Source of the DNA: Kryptolebias marmoratus
Taxonomy: Eukaryota > Chordata > Actinopteri > Cyprinodontiformes > Rivulidae
Assembly: GCF_001649575.2 (NCBI RefSeq)
Contig: NC_051449.1
Span: forward strand, 22,349,315-22,413,314
DNA length: 64,000 nucleotides
Reading direction: 5' to 3'
Position numbers and translations under genes: made by a program. Under the pieces are notes generated by a model that saw nothing but the letters and a program-made list of their open reading frames with translations, searched no databases and was not told the origin of the DNA. This document shows positions 25,596 through 38,093 of the stretch, piece after piece. How positions within the stretch are numbered: position 1 is the first letter of the stretch; each line of letters starts with the position of its first letter.

Positions 25596-25712
25596 TCTCT
25601 CGCTTTCTCTCTCTCTCTGTCTCTCTCTCTCTCTCACACACACACGCACCCGTCCCTTAAAAATTAATTTTTCCGGTTAATCAGCCAAGGCAGACAGACA
25701 CACACACACACA
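25596..25712. repeat. (CT)n / (CA)n microsatellite cluster
   Basis: A polypyrimidine (tc)n tract at 25600-25634 is followed by (ac)n at 25635-25648 and again at 25697-25712. Confidence 0.8.
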
Positions 25713-25964
25713 AAAACACTGATTCATGTTTTGATAAAAGAGAGCACCAGAGCTGTAACCGTTTCTGCATTTGCATCGTACAAAAATAAATCATGTTGCC
25801 TTTTAGAAACGACTTCCTTCTCTGATTGGGGGCTTGGATTACAGCTCACACTCTAAACCTTTTTCTATTTAAAAAAGAAAACATTTCTATGAATCATTTA
25901 ACTTCTTTTTGCAATGCTGATGTCAACATTAAAAAGTGTAAAAAATGAAAAGTGTAAAGTCATT

Positions 25965-26695
25965 AAAGTCATTAGAACCTCCAGAGTTTTTAGGCTAAGA
26001 TCATGTCATGTTGAGAAATGACAGAGTTGTAGTTGTGTTGGTCAAACTTGAAAAAAAAAGTGTAATGTGCTGTCTCATGCATATTTGCGAGATCTTGTGA
26101 AATGTGTTAGCGCTCAGAGTATATTGTGAGGATGACTCTGAGCTACCACCACACCGAGGTTTAGCCCAATATCTGCAAAGCTGGCTGATTTGTAGCCATT
26201 CTGGTGTTTCCTACAGTCAGTTACACGTGGCAGCCATCTTTAATTGAGCAGGTAATTAGTTATAGATGGACAGCCAATGATTAGTTTCTGGAAATTTCAC
26301 TAAAATCCTTCCAGTTACTCATGAGATATTTTGCTAACAGATAAACAGGGTTGACTCTAACAGTTTAAAGATGTTGTGCAGTGTGTAGTGCTGTGTTGTG
26401 AATGACTCTCAGCTGCTACTGCACCAGATTTGAACTCAATCCGTGTAAAACAGATTGAGTTGGAGACATTTTTGTGTTGGTTAATGTTGATAGGCTTTGG
26501 CTTCCACCTTGAATCAGGATGACTCCAAAACCCAATCAGCTGTAGACGTACAACAAATAATTACTTGCTGAGAATTTCATTAAAGTCCATCCAGTGGTTC
26601 ATGAGCTATTTTCCTAACAGACAGACAAACGAACACACACAGGCAAAAACACGATTGCTGTATGGCCTTTGGCGGCAGGTGATAACTACATTAAA
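25965..26695 (+). repeat. Family B repeat with two tandem inner units
   Basis: The two units end 'gagatattttgctaacagat' at about 26341 and 'gagctattttcctaacagac' at about 26622. The join reads 'aacagggttgactctaacagtttaaagatgttgtgcagtg'. It ends 'cggcaggtgataac'. Confidence 0.75.
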
Positions 26696-27415
26696 GCAGC
26701 CCAGGTTTTACCTTTTACCGTCAGACTGATTGTTCTCACTCTGAGACAGGGACAGAGTTGATTTGACTTGTTACTCTCTGGGTGACACACTGAGTCAAAA
26801 CAGGAAACCAGCGGCAGAGTAAAGAGGACGCTATCAGTGCTGCCACAGGCCCCCTGTCATCGTGTCCCCTCCTCCACCACAGGTCCTGATTCTTGCTCTT
26901 TAAAAAAAACGACAGTATGTGATTGAAGCGGAGGCCCTGTCGCAGTGATCGCAGGTGATGGTGGGGTTGTACTGTTATTTATTTTTTTCCCTCTTGCCTT
27001 TTTGCAGCGGCGGCAGCTGTCTGCCTTGTCGAAGAAGCGGAACGCTGTTGCGCGGTGTTAAATAAAGACCTGTGCTGGTTGAAGCCAGGAAGTTATTTTC
27101 TCAAGCTCAACTTCGAAGCCCTTTTTGGCCCTTGACACACTGTGGGGGGACTCCTTGTAGTTTTAAATATACCTGAGGCTGCAGCCTTTGCACCACATGT
27201 GTGTGAATGTTAACATCAGGAGCAGAGTGCACAGCAGCTTCTCACATGTTGTCTTGATTTTGGCTTTTAGCTCCAGAAACATCTGTATCTGAACACCCGG
27301 TAAATATGCAGTAAAAACAAAAGAAACTGCATTTTCTGTGGAAATGCAGTGCGGCCGCTGAGTGCTGAGGGACTGCTGACGTTTGCTGAAGAAGCCAAAA
27401 TGCAGCCGTTAACAC
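26696..27415. other. gfi1-rpl5 spacer, nothing recognised
   Basis: No coding or repeat feature recognised. A GC-rich patch 'gcagcggcggcagctgtctgcc' at 27005 has no clear meaning. Confidence 0.35.
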
Positions 27416-27419
27416 TAAA

Positions 27420-27745
27420 ACAAGCAGAACAGAGGCCGAAATGAACAGAACACTAGCTAGAGGCTAAAAGCGGCAGAACAGAAGCTAAAGCTAAAATTAG
27501 CTAACAGATGCTGCAATTAGCAAAACAGCAGGTAAAATGAACAAAACAGGTGCAATAAGCTAAAAAGGAGAGAAATTGTAGCTAAAAGAAGCAGAACAGT
27601 AGCTAAAAGTAGCAAAATAGTAGCTAAAAGTAGCATAAGATGAAAAAAATAAACCAGTTTGCTGAAGAAGGTTTCAAAGAGAAAGAGATTTTATTTTAAA
27701 TAAAGTTAAATATTTTGAAAAGTACAAAAGTTACAAAACCAAAAC
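27420..27745 (+). repeat. Family C array plus tail
   Basis: Array of 'agctaaaagtagcaaaatagt' type units, then tail 'agcataagatgaaaaaaataaaccagtttgctgaagaaggtttcaaagag'. Confidence 0.7.
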
Positions 27746-28359
27746 TAATTTGCTAAAAGTGTACAGAAGAAACTCTAAACAGTCAGCATTCGTGCACATA
27801 TTGACATATTGATAAAACATGTCATGAACTCTTTCAATGTGGTGCATTTCTTCCCATCTTATCCACAAAATCTGTTGGTCGTATCACAGCTGTTCAGCCA
27901 AATCTCTGGGTTTATTGAAGTTAACTTGTGTGAGATAAAGTCAACACAGACAGAAGGTTTGGTCTCATTAGGGAAGTCAGTGCAGAAACATTAAAGCACC
28001 CTTATTACTATTTTTACTAAAAGAATTCAGTCTGTATATTGTCCCACAGCCTCTGAATAAAACATGCAAAATATACATCAAAAAATGTGTCTGGATTGAG
28101 AGAAGTTTGTTGTGACTTCTGGTAGTGTAGACAACGTAGACAAAATTAAGCAAAAACAAAAGAACGACTCACAAGGAGCAATGAGATCAGTGGATTTTGA
28201 CTCCAGACAGACTCCACAGTAGAAATATTATTTAAAGTTTAAACGAGTCACAGTAAGGTTGGACTTTATTTGGCTGAACTGACAATCTGATAGCTTTTAC
28301 GCTTTTTATCTTTTCAGTTTTAGTTTGAAGATTTTTCCGTAGATTGTCCAACTGACAGT

Positions 28360-28790
28360 TGTTGTTGTGAAACTCCATTTTTTGAAACACTTTCAAATCT
28401 TTTGCAAACAAACTTTTATTACTCCCACAGTTCAGAAGTCATTTTTCCAATCAAACACCTCAAAACGTTGTGCTATTTTAAACAATCAGACATCAAAGCA
28501 TGACTGGGAATAGTTTGCTTTGTCTTTTTATGCTCTACTTTGATTTTAGCTACAATTTAGCCATTTTATATTTGTTTTAGCTGCTGTTTTGCTAATTTTA
28601 CCTTTTGGCTACTTTTTTTTCTGGTGTTAGCTTTTAGATGCTGTTTTGCTAATTTGTAGGTATTGTTCTGTTGGTTTAATCATTTGGCTACAGTTCTATT
28701 AATTTTTGCTTTTAGCTACTGTTTTACTGGTTCCAGCTTTTTGCTCCTGTTTCGCTCATTTTAGCTTTTCGCTGTTTTGCCCGTGTCCTT
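28360..28790 (-). repeat. Family C array, inverted copy
   Basis: Reverse complement of the other arrays: 'ttttagctgctgttttgctaatttt' units at 28540-28770, with the tail ('actgggaatagtttgctttgtctttttatgctctac') to the left. The opposite orientation shows it moved as a dispersed unit. Confidence 0.7.
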
Positions 28791-28799
28791 TCAGTCCTT

Positions 28800-29900
28800 G
28801 TTTTGTCCTTTCCTTTTCTGGCCTAGAAAAATTCTACTCTCTTGTCTAAATCATATTTCTTTCCTGCAGATGGGGAAAAAAAACAAGTTTTCTTGTGCTT
28901 TAATGAAACTCAGATTTGAGATAAAGTCTTCAAGCAGTGTTCCTTTTCTGCAGAGCATGACCACATACGGACGATTTGACAGAATGTCAGGGATTCATGC
29001 TTTAATGGCCTATTGTGGCTAAACTGACTTTCCCCGGTTTTACATCCCTGTTTGGTCCCAGTGTCTCAGCGTGAGCGTTCACCTCCGCACCCCCATCTCA
29101 GTGTGGCATCTTGATGAAAACCACATCACGCTATCTTATCCTCTCACACGTTCCTTTGGCTCTAAAGCCCTAACCACAGTTTGACACCTCCTTTCTCTTT
29201 CTTCTCAACTCTCCCCGCTCTTTTTCCCCCCACCCAGGCAATCAGGTCCTGCTCCTTTTCCTCGGGCTCAACTGCATTCAGTCCCCCCACTGGGAGTGGC
29301 CGTCCAAAGCTCGTGGACCTCTCAGCTCAGCCCACCTGCAGCCAGCAGATAGGGACAAAGTGTGAACACAATGAATGATTTACTGGACGCTGCTGACCGC
29401 AACTCAGTTCTCTTTTCACACAGGAGGTCCACGAGCGTGTTGTTTTCTCGCCTGCTCTTAGTTTTAAATCTTACCATCCTGCTGCTTGAAGGGATTCAGT
29501 TTTACTGTAAACCAGCTGAATGACTCAACGCCGAGCATCACCCTGAAACTCTGACCCGGGGTCAGCGGGGCTGAGTTTGTTCCGAAGAAAACTTTGAAAA
29601 AAAAGGACATGAAGTTAACTCATGCCCAAGAGATGTTTGGATTTATGTTGTAACCTCTCCACAAATCAACTTCCTCATCCATCACTGTGATCAGTAGGCA
29701 GCATTGCAGCCGTTTCTGGTTGTAAATTTCACCCACCAAATCCCAAGAGTCTTTGTGGGGAGGTGAAGAAAGTGGCTGTGTGTTTCCTGGTCATTGTGTG
29801 CCTGAGGTGAAGCAGCCATTTAAAAGGTCACAGTTCAACGGGCTTAAAGAAAGCTTCCAGTCCATTTCTGTGTCCGTCTAATTATTCATCAACTGGTTGG
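28800..29900. other. gfi1-rpl5 spacer, nothing recognised
   Basis: Moderately GC-rich single-looking sequence. No exon, RNA or dispersed repeat was recognised. Confidence 0.35.
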
Positions 29901-29904
29901 AATA

Positions 29905-30625
29905 ATTATCGCCTGCTGCTGAAGGCCAAAGGGTGATAATGTTTTTCTCTGTGTCTGTGTGTCTGCCTGTCAGGAAAACATCCCATGAATTGTTGGACTG
30001 ATTTTAATGAAACTTTCAGAAGGAAGTCACTGGATGAACATCTACAACCGTTTGTCTTTTGGAGTCAACCTAATTCAAGATGGCCTGACCTTAGAAAACA
30101 ACTCAGCCATTTTTTACAGATACTGAGCTAAGATTGTGATAGTAGCTGAGGGTCATACCCAACATATACTCTAAGCACTCATTGCACAACATCTCTGCTT
30201 GGCATTGACTGTTACAGTCAACATTGTCTGTCTGTTAGCAAAATATCTCATAAACCACTGAGTGGAGTTTAATAAAACTTTTAGAAAGTGATCAATGAAT
30301 ATGCATCTACAACTGATTAATGTTTGGAGCCAACTCAATTCAATATGACTGCCACAGCTGATCAACATTAGCCAATGCAAAACTGACGATAACTTCATTA
30401 AAATTACAGATATTGAGCTAAAATCTGGTGTGGTAGTAGCTGAGAGTCCTCTTCATATATTCCACACATATTCCAAGCACTAACACAGATCTCACAGTAT
30501 CACAGCCTTTACAAAGTTTGAACTAAATGGCAACTCGTCCCTTTTCACCATAAAATTATTTTAGTGTAAAACTCTGGCATGAGAGGTGGGTGATATGCAT
30601 TTCTTCAAGGAACACTTGGACTTTA
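29905..30625 (-). repeat. Family B repeat, minus orientation, two inner units
   Basis: Starts 'attatcgcctgctgctgaaggccaaagggtgataatg', which is the terminal hairpin theme, and ends 'aggtgggtgatatgcatttcttcaagga'. Two 'ttagcaaaatatctc' or equivalent blocks are present. Confidence 0.75.
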
Positions 30626-31035
30626 TCATAGCTTTTTATGAAATGTAAGAATAAAAAACAAAAACTTGTTTCATTTTCTCCCTCTCTTTTCTCACATTTA
30701 GACAATATTAAAAAAACCCTGTCTTTGTCGGTGCATAAGGTGTAAAACTCTGTTCACAAGCTGTGAGGAGAATTATAAAGGCTGGGCTTTCACACAAACT
30801 TCTGCTGTTCCTGATATAAAGCTCAGCACAGACCATGTTCGTTTCAGCACAACTGATTTGATTCGGGGACATTTTATTCGTCACACATTTGGCTGTTTCT
30901 CACCCTGAACAGAGAACTGTGAAACCTGTTGCTGCTGCATTTAGATTCCACTTCATCTGTTTGGACTTCATGTGGAAAAGAGTTGCCTTTCACAGTTTTT
31001 TGTTTTAATCTAAATGAAAATTAAAGGGCTGAAAT
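30626..31035. other. Spacer, nothing recognised
   Basis: AT-rich, no feature recognised. Confidence 0.35.
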
Positions 31036-31365
31036 TCCTGAAATATTTCATGCCACATTTTTAGACTGAGATCAGCTTATACTGAGAAGTTATGAAGTTG
31101 TAGCTGTTTTGGTCAAACCTTGATTATATCATACATGCAACTCTTTGTTATCTCACATGATCTGTTAGCACTTGGAGTATGTGTTGATGGTCAGCTACTA
31201 AAAGAGTTTTAGTCATTTTTATGTTTGCTGGGTTTTTTTTAATTAGCTGTCGTGGACATCTTGAATCGGGGTGACTCCAAAAGTTAATCAGTTCTTGGTG
31301 TGCTTCCAGTGATTACTTCCTGAGAGTTTCATTAAAAGCCATCCAGTGGTTCATAAGATTATTAC
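31036..31365 (+). repeat. Family B repeat, single unit
   Basis: 'actgagatcagcttatactgagaagttatgaagttgtagctgttttggtcaaacc' to 'ccatccagtggttcataagat'. It abuts a family A copy (31361-31560). Confidence 0.65.
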
Positions 31366-31578
31366 CTCCACCAAGGAGTCCATGTCTTCAGTAGCATTGG
31401 TTGCTTTGTCCGTTCGTCTGTCTGTAAGTAAGAGTACTCTGCAACTGTGTAGGATTGTCGAACTGCACAGCTGGACATCTCCTGGGTCGAGGATGATCCT
31501 TATTTGTTTCAAGGTCAAAGGCCAGGGTCACAGGTGATTGGTTTGTTGTTAAATTTTGCTTATCATATAAAAGAAGAG

Positions 31579-31924
31579 GGGTGGCACAGTGGCGTAATGG
31601 TGTAGTGGTTAGAGCTGTTGTCTCCCAGCAAGAAGGTTGCAGGATCACTTCCCGGCCTGGGGCATTTCTGGGTGGAGTTTGCATGTTCTCCCTGTGCACA
31701 CGTGGGTTTACTCCGGGTACTCTGGTTTCCTCCCACAGACCAAAAACATGCATGTTAGGTAAATTGTCCCTGAGTGTGAATGGTTGTTTGTCTTGTTAGT
31801 CTCTATGTGGCCCTGCGATGGACTTGTGACCTGTCCAGGGTGTCCCCCGCCTCTCACACAGTGACTGCTGGGGACCCAACCTGCGACCCAAATGGAGAAG
31901 CGGGTAAAGAAAATGGATGGATGG
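31579..31924 (+). mobile_element. tRNA-derived SINE with 12-bp target-site duplication
   Basis: The head has pol III promoter-like boxes: 'tagtggttagagc' (A box) and 'ggttgcaggatcac' (a decayed B box). The body contains 'tttgcatgttctccctgtg' and 'cctgcgatggacttgtgacctgtccagggtgt', a common teleost SINE sequence. The tail is (ggat)n. ATAAAAGAAGAG flanks it at 31567-31578 and 31925-31936. Confidence 0.9.
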
Positions 31925-32164
31925 ATAAAAGAAGAGATGGAAGCTGTAAATAACCTGCCACTGTAGTGACAGGGCTGTGATGATGTATTTATCCAAGTAA
32001 AAGATGAACTCTGATCTGTCCTGTTAACAATCTACAAACCCTGAAGCTACAAATAAAATCCAACCATTTGAGCTGCCTGTGAATAAGAAGGACTGGTTGA
32101 TGAATTTTATTCCTGTCAAGGAGGTTGTCGGCTCTGAGCTTTCCTCTGGTGATGGACAGACTAA

Positions 32165-32960
32165 CAGATGAGGTCAGACAGGAATCCCGGTGGACTATGA
32201 TGTTTGCAGATGACATTGTGATTTATGGTGAGAACAGGAAACAGGTGGAAGAGAACTTGGAGAGGTGAAAGTATGCGCTTCAAAGATGAAGGATAAACGT
32301 TGTAGGAAGACAGAGTACCTGTGTGTGAATGAGAGGGAGGCAGGTGGAGCAGTGAGGCTACAAGGAGCAGAGGTCACAAAGGTGCAGGACTTCAAGTACC
32401 TTAGGGTCCACTGTCCAGGAAAACAGGGAGTGTGGTAAAGAGGTGCAGAAGAGAGTCCAGGCAGGATGGAGTGGATGGAGAAAAGTTTCAGGAATGGTCT
32501 GTGACAGAAATGTGGCAGCAAAGGTCAAAGGTCAAAGGAAAGGTTTACAGACAGTGGTGAGAGCAACTGTGTTGTATGGTTTGGAGAAAGTGGGACGGAC
32601 AAAAAGACAGGAGACAGAACTGGAAGTGGCAGAGCTGAAGACGTTGAGGTTCTCCTTGGGAGGGACAAGGATGGACAGGATTAGGAATGAGGTCATCAGA
32701 GGTACAGCTCAGGTTGAAGGACTGGGAGATAAAGTTAGAGGCCAGACTGAGATGGTTTGGACGTGCAGAGGAGGGACAGTGGGTATATTGGTAGAAGGAT
32801 GTTAGAAACAGCTGCCAGGAAGAAGACAAAGAGGAGATATATGGATGCAGTCAGAGAGGACATGGAGGTAGTTGGAGTGAGGACAGAGGACACAGAAGAC
32901 AGAGTTAGATGGAGGAGGATGACTCGCTGTGGTGACCCCTGAAAGAAGAAGAAAAAGGTT
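32165..32960 (+). mobile_element. Non-LTR retrotransposon 3' part (RTE-like)
   Basis: FADDIVIYGENRKQVEENLER is encoded at 32200-32267 and contains the catalytic FADD of the reverse transcriptase. The C-terminal part gives RRYMDAVREDMEVVGVRTEDTEDRVRWRRMTRCGDP, the usual end of this teleost LINE, then 'cgctgtggtgacccctgaaagaag'. Stops and frameshifts interrupt it. The relative at 6031-6735 is older. Confidence 0.85.
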
Positions 32961-33294
32961 GTTTTCAGTAGCGTTGGTCTGTTAGCTGCAAGATTTACTT
33001 AAAACTGAATGAACAGATTTTGATGTTTTTCAGGAAATATTGGGATTGTCACAAAAAAAAAGTGATTAAATTTTGGTGATGATCCAGATCCCAATCCAGA
33101 TTGTACAAGAGTTTAATAGCGTCAGTGACCCTGTAGCCTTGGTTTGTACTCTGAGTGCTTCTCGTTGGCAACGTTTTAACCCTCCCGTGGCCTTCGGGTC
33201 AAATTGACTCGAAGTTACAAAGGCTTCTCTACCTCTCTCTGTCTCTCCCACTCTCTCTTGAGGACTTCAGAAGGGTTAAAAACAGATCTTATGC

Positions 33295-33600
33295 TTTTAC
33301 TTAGCAGTCAAAGTCTAAGTTGAAGATGACTGTTAGCTACTACCACACCAAATTTTAGCTCAGTGTCTGTAAAATCGACTGAGGTACAGCCAATTTTGTT
33401 TGCTAAGTTTGCTTGTCAGTGGCAGCCATCTTGAATGCTGTTCATCCAGATTTTAACACAACTTTTCTGAGCGTTTCGTTAAAATCTTTCCACTGGTTCA
33501 TGAGAGATTTTGCTAACGGGACAGACAACTGCTCTCACACAGAAACAGAAACAAAAACATTAGCACCTTCACTTTTTTGTGGCGGGTGATAAAAGAGTGG
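33295..33600 (+). repeat. Family B repeat, single unit
   Basis: Blocks 'gttagctactaccacacc', 'ggcagccatcttgaat' and 'catgagagattttgctaac' are in order, ending 'ggcgggtgataa'. Confidence 0.7.
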
Positions 33601-34050
33601 CAGCTGATTTGTCCCTTCGTAGTTTTTGTTTTAAGTGAAGATAAATGTAACGAGCAGAGAGCGAGAGAGCGGACAGGAAAGACAGGAGAGGCTTGCATAT
33701 CAGCAGAGTTCTTATCTGTGGTCGAGCTTGTGAAGACATTTCTTGATGTGTGATTTTCTACAAGTCATTTCTCGTCCACAGCAATCACAAAGTCATCTGC
33801 CTGTCATAGTTTGGTATTTTTCAGTTTGTTGTTTTTGATTATTGTCTTGTTTCAGTTTAGTTTTCCTGTTCATGCCCTGTCACTCTCCACCTCCCCAGTA
33901 CTTTTCCTGTTAGGTCTGCCACGCCCATCTCCACCTGCTTGTAATTATTCTCACTCACCTGTGTCCATTTTCCTCATTATCCTCTGTCTTTAAGAACCGG
34001 TCATTCTCATTCACTACTCACTGGATCATTCCGCTTTGTCTGCTCTTTGC

Positions 34051-34105
34051 CATGCCATGCCATGCCATGCCATGCCATGCCATGCCATGCCATGCCATGC
34101 CATGC
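34051..34105. repeat. (CATGC)11 pentanucleotide microsatellite
   Basis: Eleven uninterrupted CATGC units, followed by one CATGT. The purity suggests a young or unstable array. Confidence 0.95.
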
Positions 34106-34359
34106 CATGTCTTGCCTTTCATCTAGTTTTGGATTTTGTTATTGTTAGTTTTTGCTGCCTCGTCAGCCTTTTGTTATGTTAGAGTTTTATTTTAATAAAC
34201 TAGTTTTTTTGGATTAAGATGAGTCTGCGTTCTGGGTTCGCCGCCATAGTCCCACCCCCTTGACACTTCCAGTGTCATTTTTTGGTGACCGTTGAGATGG
34301 GAACCCAAGCTGACAGCCCAGAAATTGTTTTTGGAACCGTTTCTTTCTCAATCTTTTAA

Positions 34360-34790
34360 TCACCCGCAGCCAAAAGGTGGAGGTGAACGATTATGTTTTT
34401 GCCACATGTGTTCACGTGTCTGTAGCTTTAGCAAAATAGCTCAGGACCCACATGGCAAATTTCAAAGAAGCTCTCAGAAAGTAATCATATGTTGTACATC
34501 TACAACTGAATAACTTTTGGAGTCAATCCGATATAAGATGGCTCCCATGGCTAACATTAGCCAACACGAAACTGCTTTTTATCTTTAGCCATAATTAGCT
34601 AAGATTTGACACGGCAGTAGCTGAGTCATTCCCAACACACACTCTAAGTGTGAGATCTCGCAGTGAGATCACGCATAACGTTATTTTCAAGGTTTGACCA
34701 AAAATGATTGCAACTTATCATTTCTCAACACAAAATGATTTTATTTTAAAACTCTGACTTGAAAGGCAGCGGGTGACATCCCAAAGCCTG
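34360..34790 (-). repeat. Family B repeat, minus orientation
   Basis: From 'cccgcagccaaaaggtggaggtgaacgattatg' to 'gaaaggcagcgggtgacatc'. All central blocks are present in reverse order. Confidence 0.7.
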
Positions 34791-35366
34791 TCATAGTATA
34801 AGCTTGCAGGATGCAATCAAAATTTTATTTGGAAATTGTTGACATTCAGAACTAGCTGAGAGAACAACTAAACAAAATGAAGAAATCCACCCCCTCCACC
34901 CCTGGTGTGAACTTTTAACAACTCCTGACCACTTAGCAAGAAATGACAAGACCATCGCTGCTCTCCATTGCGAAATCAGTTCTGCAGAAGCACAGCTTGA
35001 AGAGCTGTGAAAACAAAAAAAAAAAAGCTGTCCACAACAGTGACTGTGACTTTTCTTATCTAACACCCAGAACATCTGCACCAACAGTGACAGCAGAGGA
35101 TATTATCTAGCTTGTTAGAACCGAAAAGCAGAAGGTCCTGGTTCCTTTTTTCAGAAGTAGTTGAAAAACAGAAAGACTCTCAGTTGCTCTTTGTAGCAAG
35201 ATTTATTAAAGATGTGTTTTCTTTGAACAAAAACTGTCCAATTAATCAGCCATTTTGTAAAATATGACATCAAGATAAATATCTCAAATGTGAGTTGAGA
35301 TAAAAAATAAACTAATTTCCTTTTTTTAAAAATCTGGTTCAGTTTTTGGTGGAAGCTGTAAATCTA

Positions 35367-36406
35367 CAGTGACTTGAAAAAGTTTTCACATTTCTTGAAC
35401 TTTCCCTACATTTTGTCACGTTTGTCACCTAAAAGGATTTTACTGGGATTTTATTTGACAAATCAACACAAAGCAGCACATAATTCTGAAGCAGAAGCAA
35501 AATGATTCGTGGGTTTCCGTTTTTTTTTCTTTTACAAATAAAATCTAAAAAGTGTGGTGTGCGTTTGTATTCATTCCCCTTTACTCTGATTCCCTGAACT
35601 GAAATCCAGAACAACCAACTGCCCTCAGAGGTCACCTAATTAGTAAATAAAGTCCATCTGTATGTATTTATATGTGTGTAATTTATGGCAAAACAGCAGC
35701 AAAAAGAAAGTCGTCGAAAGAAAGTCAGAAGAAGTCCTGTTTGCAGTTTGACACGAGCCATGTAGAGACACAGGAAACACGTGGGAGAAGCTGCTCTGCT
35801 TAGATCAGAACAAAATTAAACTTTTTGACTGAAATGCAAAATGCTGAAACACTGAACATCACCCTGAACTCAGCATCCCCACTGTGAAACATGGTGGTGG
35901 CAGGATCATGCTGTGGGGATGATTTTCATCAGCAGGGACAGGGCAGCTGGTCAGAGTTAATGGATGGAGCTAAAGGCAGGACAAACCTGGAAGAAAACCT
36001 GTTAGAGGCTGCAGAAGACTTAAGCAGGACAACGACCCCCAAACATCCAACCAGACCTACAATGGAACGGGTCAGATCAAAGTATATTCATGTGTTAGAA
36101 TGGCCCAGTCAGAGTCCAGGCCTAAATCAAACTGAGAATCTGTGACAGGACATGAAAACTGCTGTTCAGACGCTCTTTGTCCAACCTGACTGAGCTTGAG
36201 CGAACGAGTGGGCAAAAGGAAAAGGCAAACATTTCAGGCTCGAGTGTAAAGTTGGTGGAGACAAATCCCCCAAAGTTTACAGCAAAAGGTGGTTCTACAA
36301 AGTAGTGACTCGGGGCAGCAGAAAACAAATGGGTTTGTGTTCAGTTTGTGGTTATGTGACAAAATGTGGAAAAGTTTGAGGGGTGTGAATACTTTTTCAA
36401 CACATG
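35367..36406 (+). mobile_element. Tc1/mariner-like element, 1.04 kb, transposase broken
   Basis: The left end CAGTGACTTGAAAAAGTTTTCAC and right end (inverted) CATGTGTTGAAAAAGTATTCAC are matching terminal inverted repeats. TA flanks both (35365-35366 and 36407-36408). Inside, the plus strand gives TVKHGGGRIMLWG at about 35882 and WPSQSPGLNQTENL at about 36100, the DDE-domain landmarks with many changes and stops. The D expected in SPDLN is G here. It is not functional. Confidence 0.88.
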
Positions 36407-36984
36407 TACGCTCAGTCAGAAACAGAAATACTGTAACTGGTGCAGCTGAAATATGAAGGTGTGACAGCAGATTTTGTTTTTCGTTGTTTTTCGTGGACAG
36501 TTTCTTGGTCTTAGTGGTTGTCCTTACTTCTTACAGGTGTAGATTCTGGGCTCTATCAGAACAGGTATGTATACTGAGATCATCTGACACTCAGATCACT
36601 CCCAGGTGGAGCTTATTACGTAGCTTCTGACTCATGGTTAGGACTAACATGCATATCATTTCAGGCTGATAGCTTTTAGAATGATTTAGAAACAGTCTCG
36701 TTTTCATTTAACTTCATTAATCTGGAGTGTTTTGTGTAGGCTTATTACTTATATTCCCATTGAAGATCCAGGTTGCAATGAGTGGGCCATTTGCTGCTCT
36801 GTCACTCATACTGAATCAGTTGTGGAAAAGTGACCTTTCTGAGGGTTTCAAAATTCGCCCATGCTTCAGAGATTTCATCACTGACCTGTCCGGCCCCGAT
36901 CTTATTCAGAACAGGATTTCATAAGACGCGGTGATGATGCACCAAATGTCACAGACTGTGGATGCGACATTTGAAATACGAGCT

Positions 36985-37680
36985 TCTTCATCACTCTACA
37001 AAGCAAAGGTGGAGCGGTAATATTTTTGCCTGTGTGCATGTGTTTGTCTGTACCAGCCATCCTAGAAAACACAATAATGGCAATAATTCAGTCAGTTGTA
37101 CAGATATAGAGCTAAAATCGGATGTGATTGCAGCTCCTCAGTTTGCACTCTGCTAATTTATTGTGCAAGATCTGTGTTTAAAACTTATGTAATAACTATT
37201 GGAGTCAGTCTGTCTGTTACCAAAATACCTCATGAGCTACTGGAGTAATTTTATTTTAACTTTCAGAAAATAATCAATAGGCTAACATTTACAACTGACT
37301 AACTTTGAAAGCCAGTCTATTTTACAATGGCTGCCATAGCCAACTGATCTCAGAAGACACTAAAGTAGCTATAATTTAGTGAGTTTTACACATATGAGGC
37401 TAAAATTGGGTGTGGTCGCAGCTGAGAGTCATCCTCAACACAAACTCGAAGCTACTCATTGTGTGAGATCTTTGCTTTAAACTTTAGCATTAAACAGTTG
37501 GAGTCAATCCTGTTTGTCTGTTAGCAAAATATCTCATGAACTACAGGACATATTTTTATGAAACTCTCAGTAATGAATCTTTTATCACACATCTACAAGT
37601 GATCATTGTTGACCTAATCTGTTTTTTTTTTATCCATGCAGTAGTTCATGAGATATTTTGCTAACAGACAGACAGAGCTG
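36985..37680 (-). repeat. Family B repeat cluster, two or three inner units
   Basis: Minus-orientation blocks 'tctgtctgttaccaaaatacctcatg' (37208) and 'tttgtctgttagcaaaatatctcatg' (37518) mark successive units. A plus-orientation end ('agtagttcatgagatattttgctaacagacag') sits at 37640, so the cluster ends in an inversion. Confidence 0.6.
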
Positions 37681-38068
37681 ACTGCAAAAAGATAGTGGCA
37701 AAATTGTTTAGCTTACTTTAAAACCTCCTTACTTCATTTTATTGAGCTACTCAGTAAACCTGTTGACCTTGCTCTCTATTAGACATCTGGTTGCATTTTG
37801 ACTAGGATTGAACTGAATATTTCTTTATTAATACCCAAGAAGAAAACAATTTGCCGCAGTATAAAACACAATCAAAAAGAAATAACAATGTAGGAAGAGA
37901 TTAAATTAATAACTACTTTTTAAAGTTGAAAGTTGTTATCAAATAGTGATTCTCAGCTGTGTGAGAGGTTTCTGCCCTCTGTCGGTGTGTTTGTGTGTGT
38001 GAGACCCCTCCGGTGCAGCAGGGGGCGCTGCCTTTTAAAACGGCACCGGTACCGCGCGAAAAGAGAAG

Positions 38069-38093
38069 TGACGTCATACAGTTCCCCGGAAGT
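38069..38093 (+). promoter_or_regulatory. rpl5: rpl5 core promoter elements: CRE and ETS site
   Basis: A palindromic TGACGTCA lies at 38069-38076 and CCGGAAGT, an ETS/GABP site, at 38086-38093. Both are within 80 bases of the start codon in a short GC-rich patch. Compact ETS-driven TATA-less promoters are typical of ribosomal protein genes. Confidence 0.7.

Noticed and set aside
34051..34105. CRISPR-like array
   Set aside because: It is a simple pentanucleotide repeat with no spacers, in a vertebrate genome.
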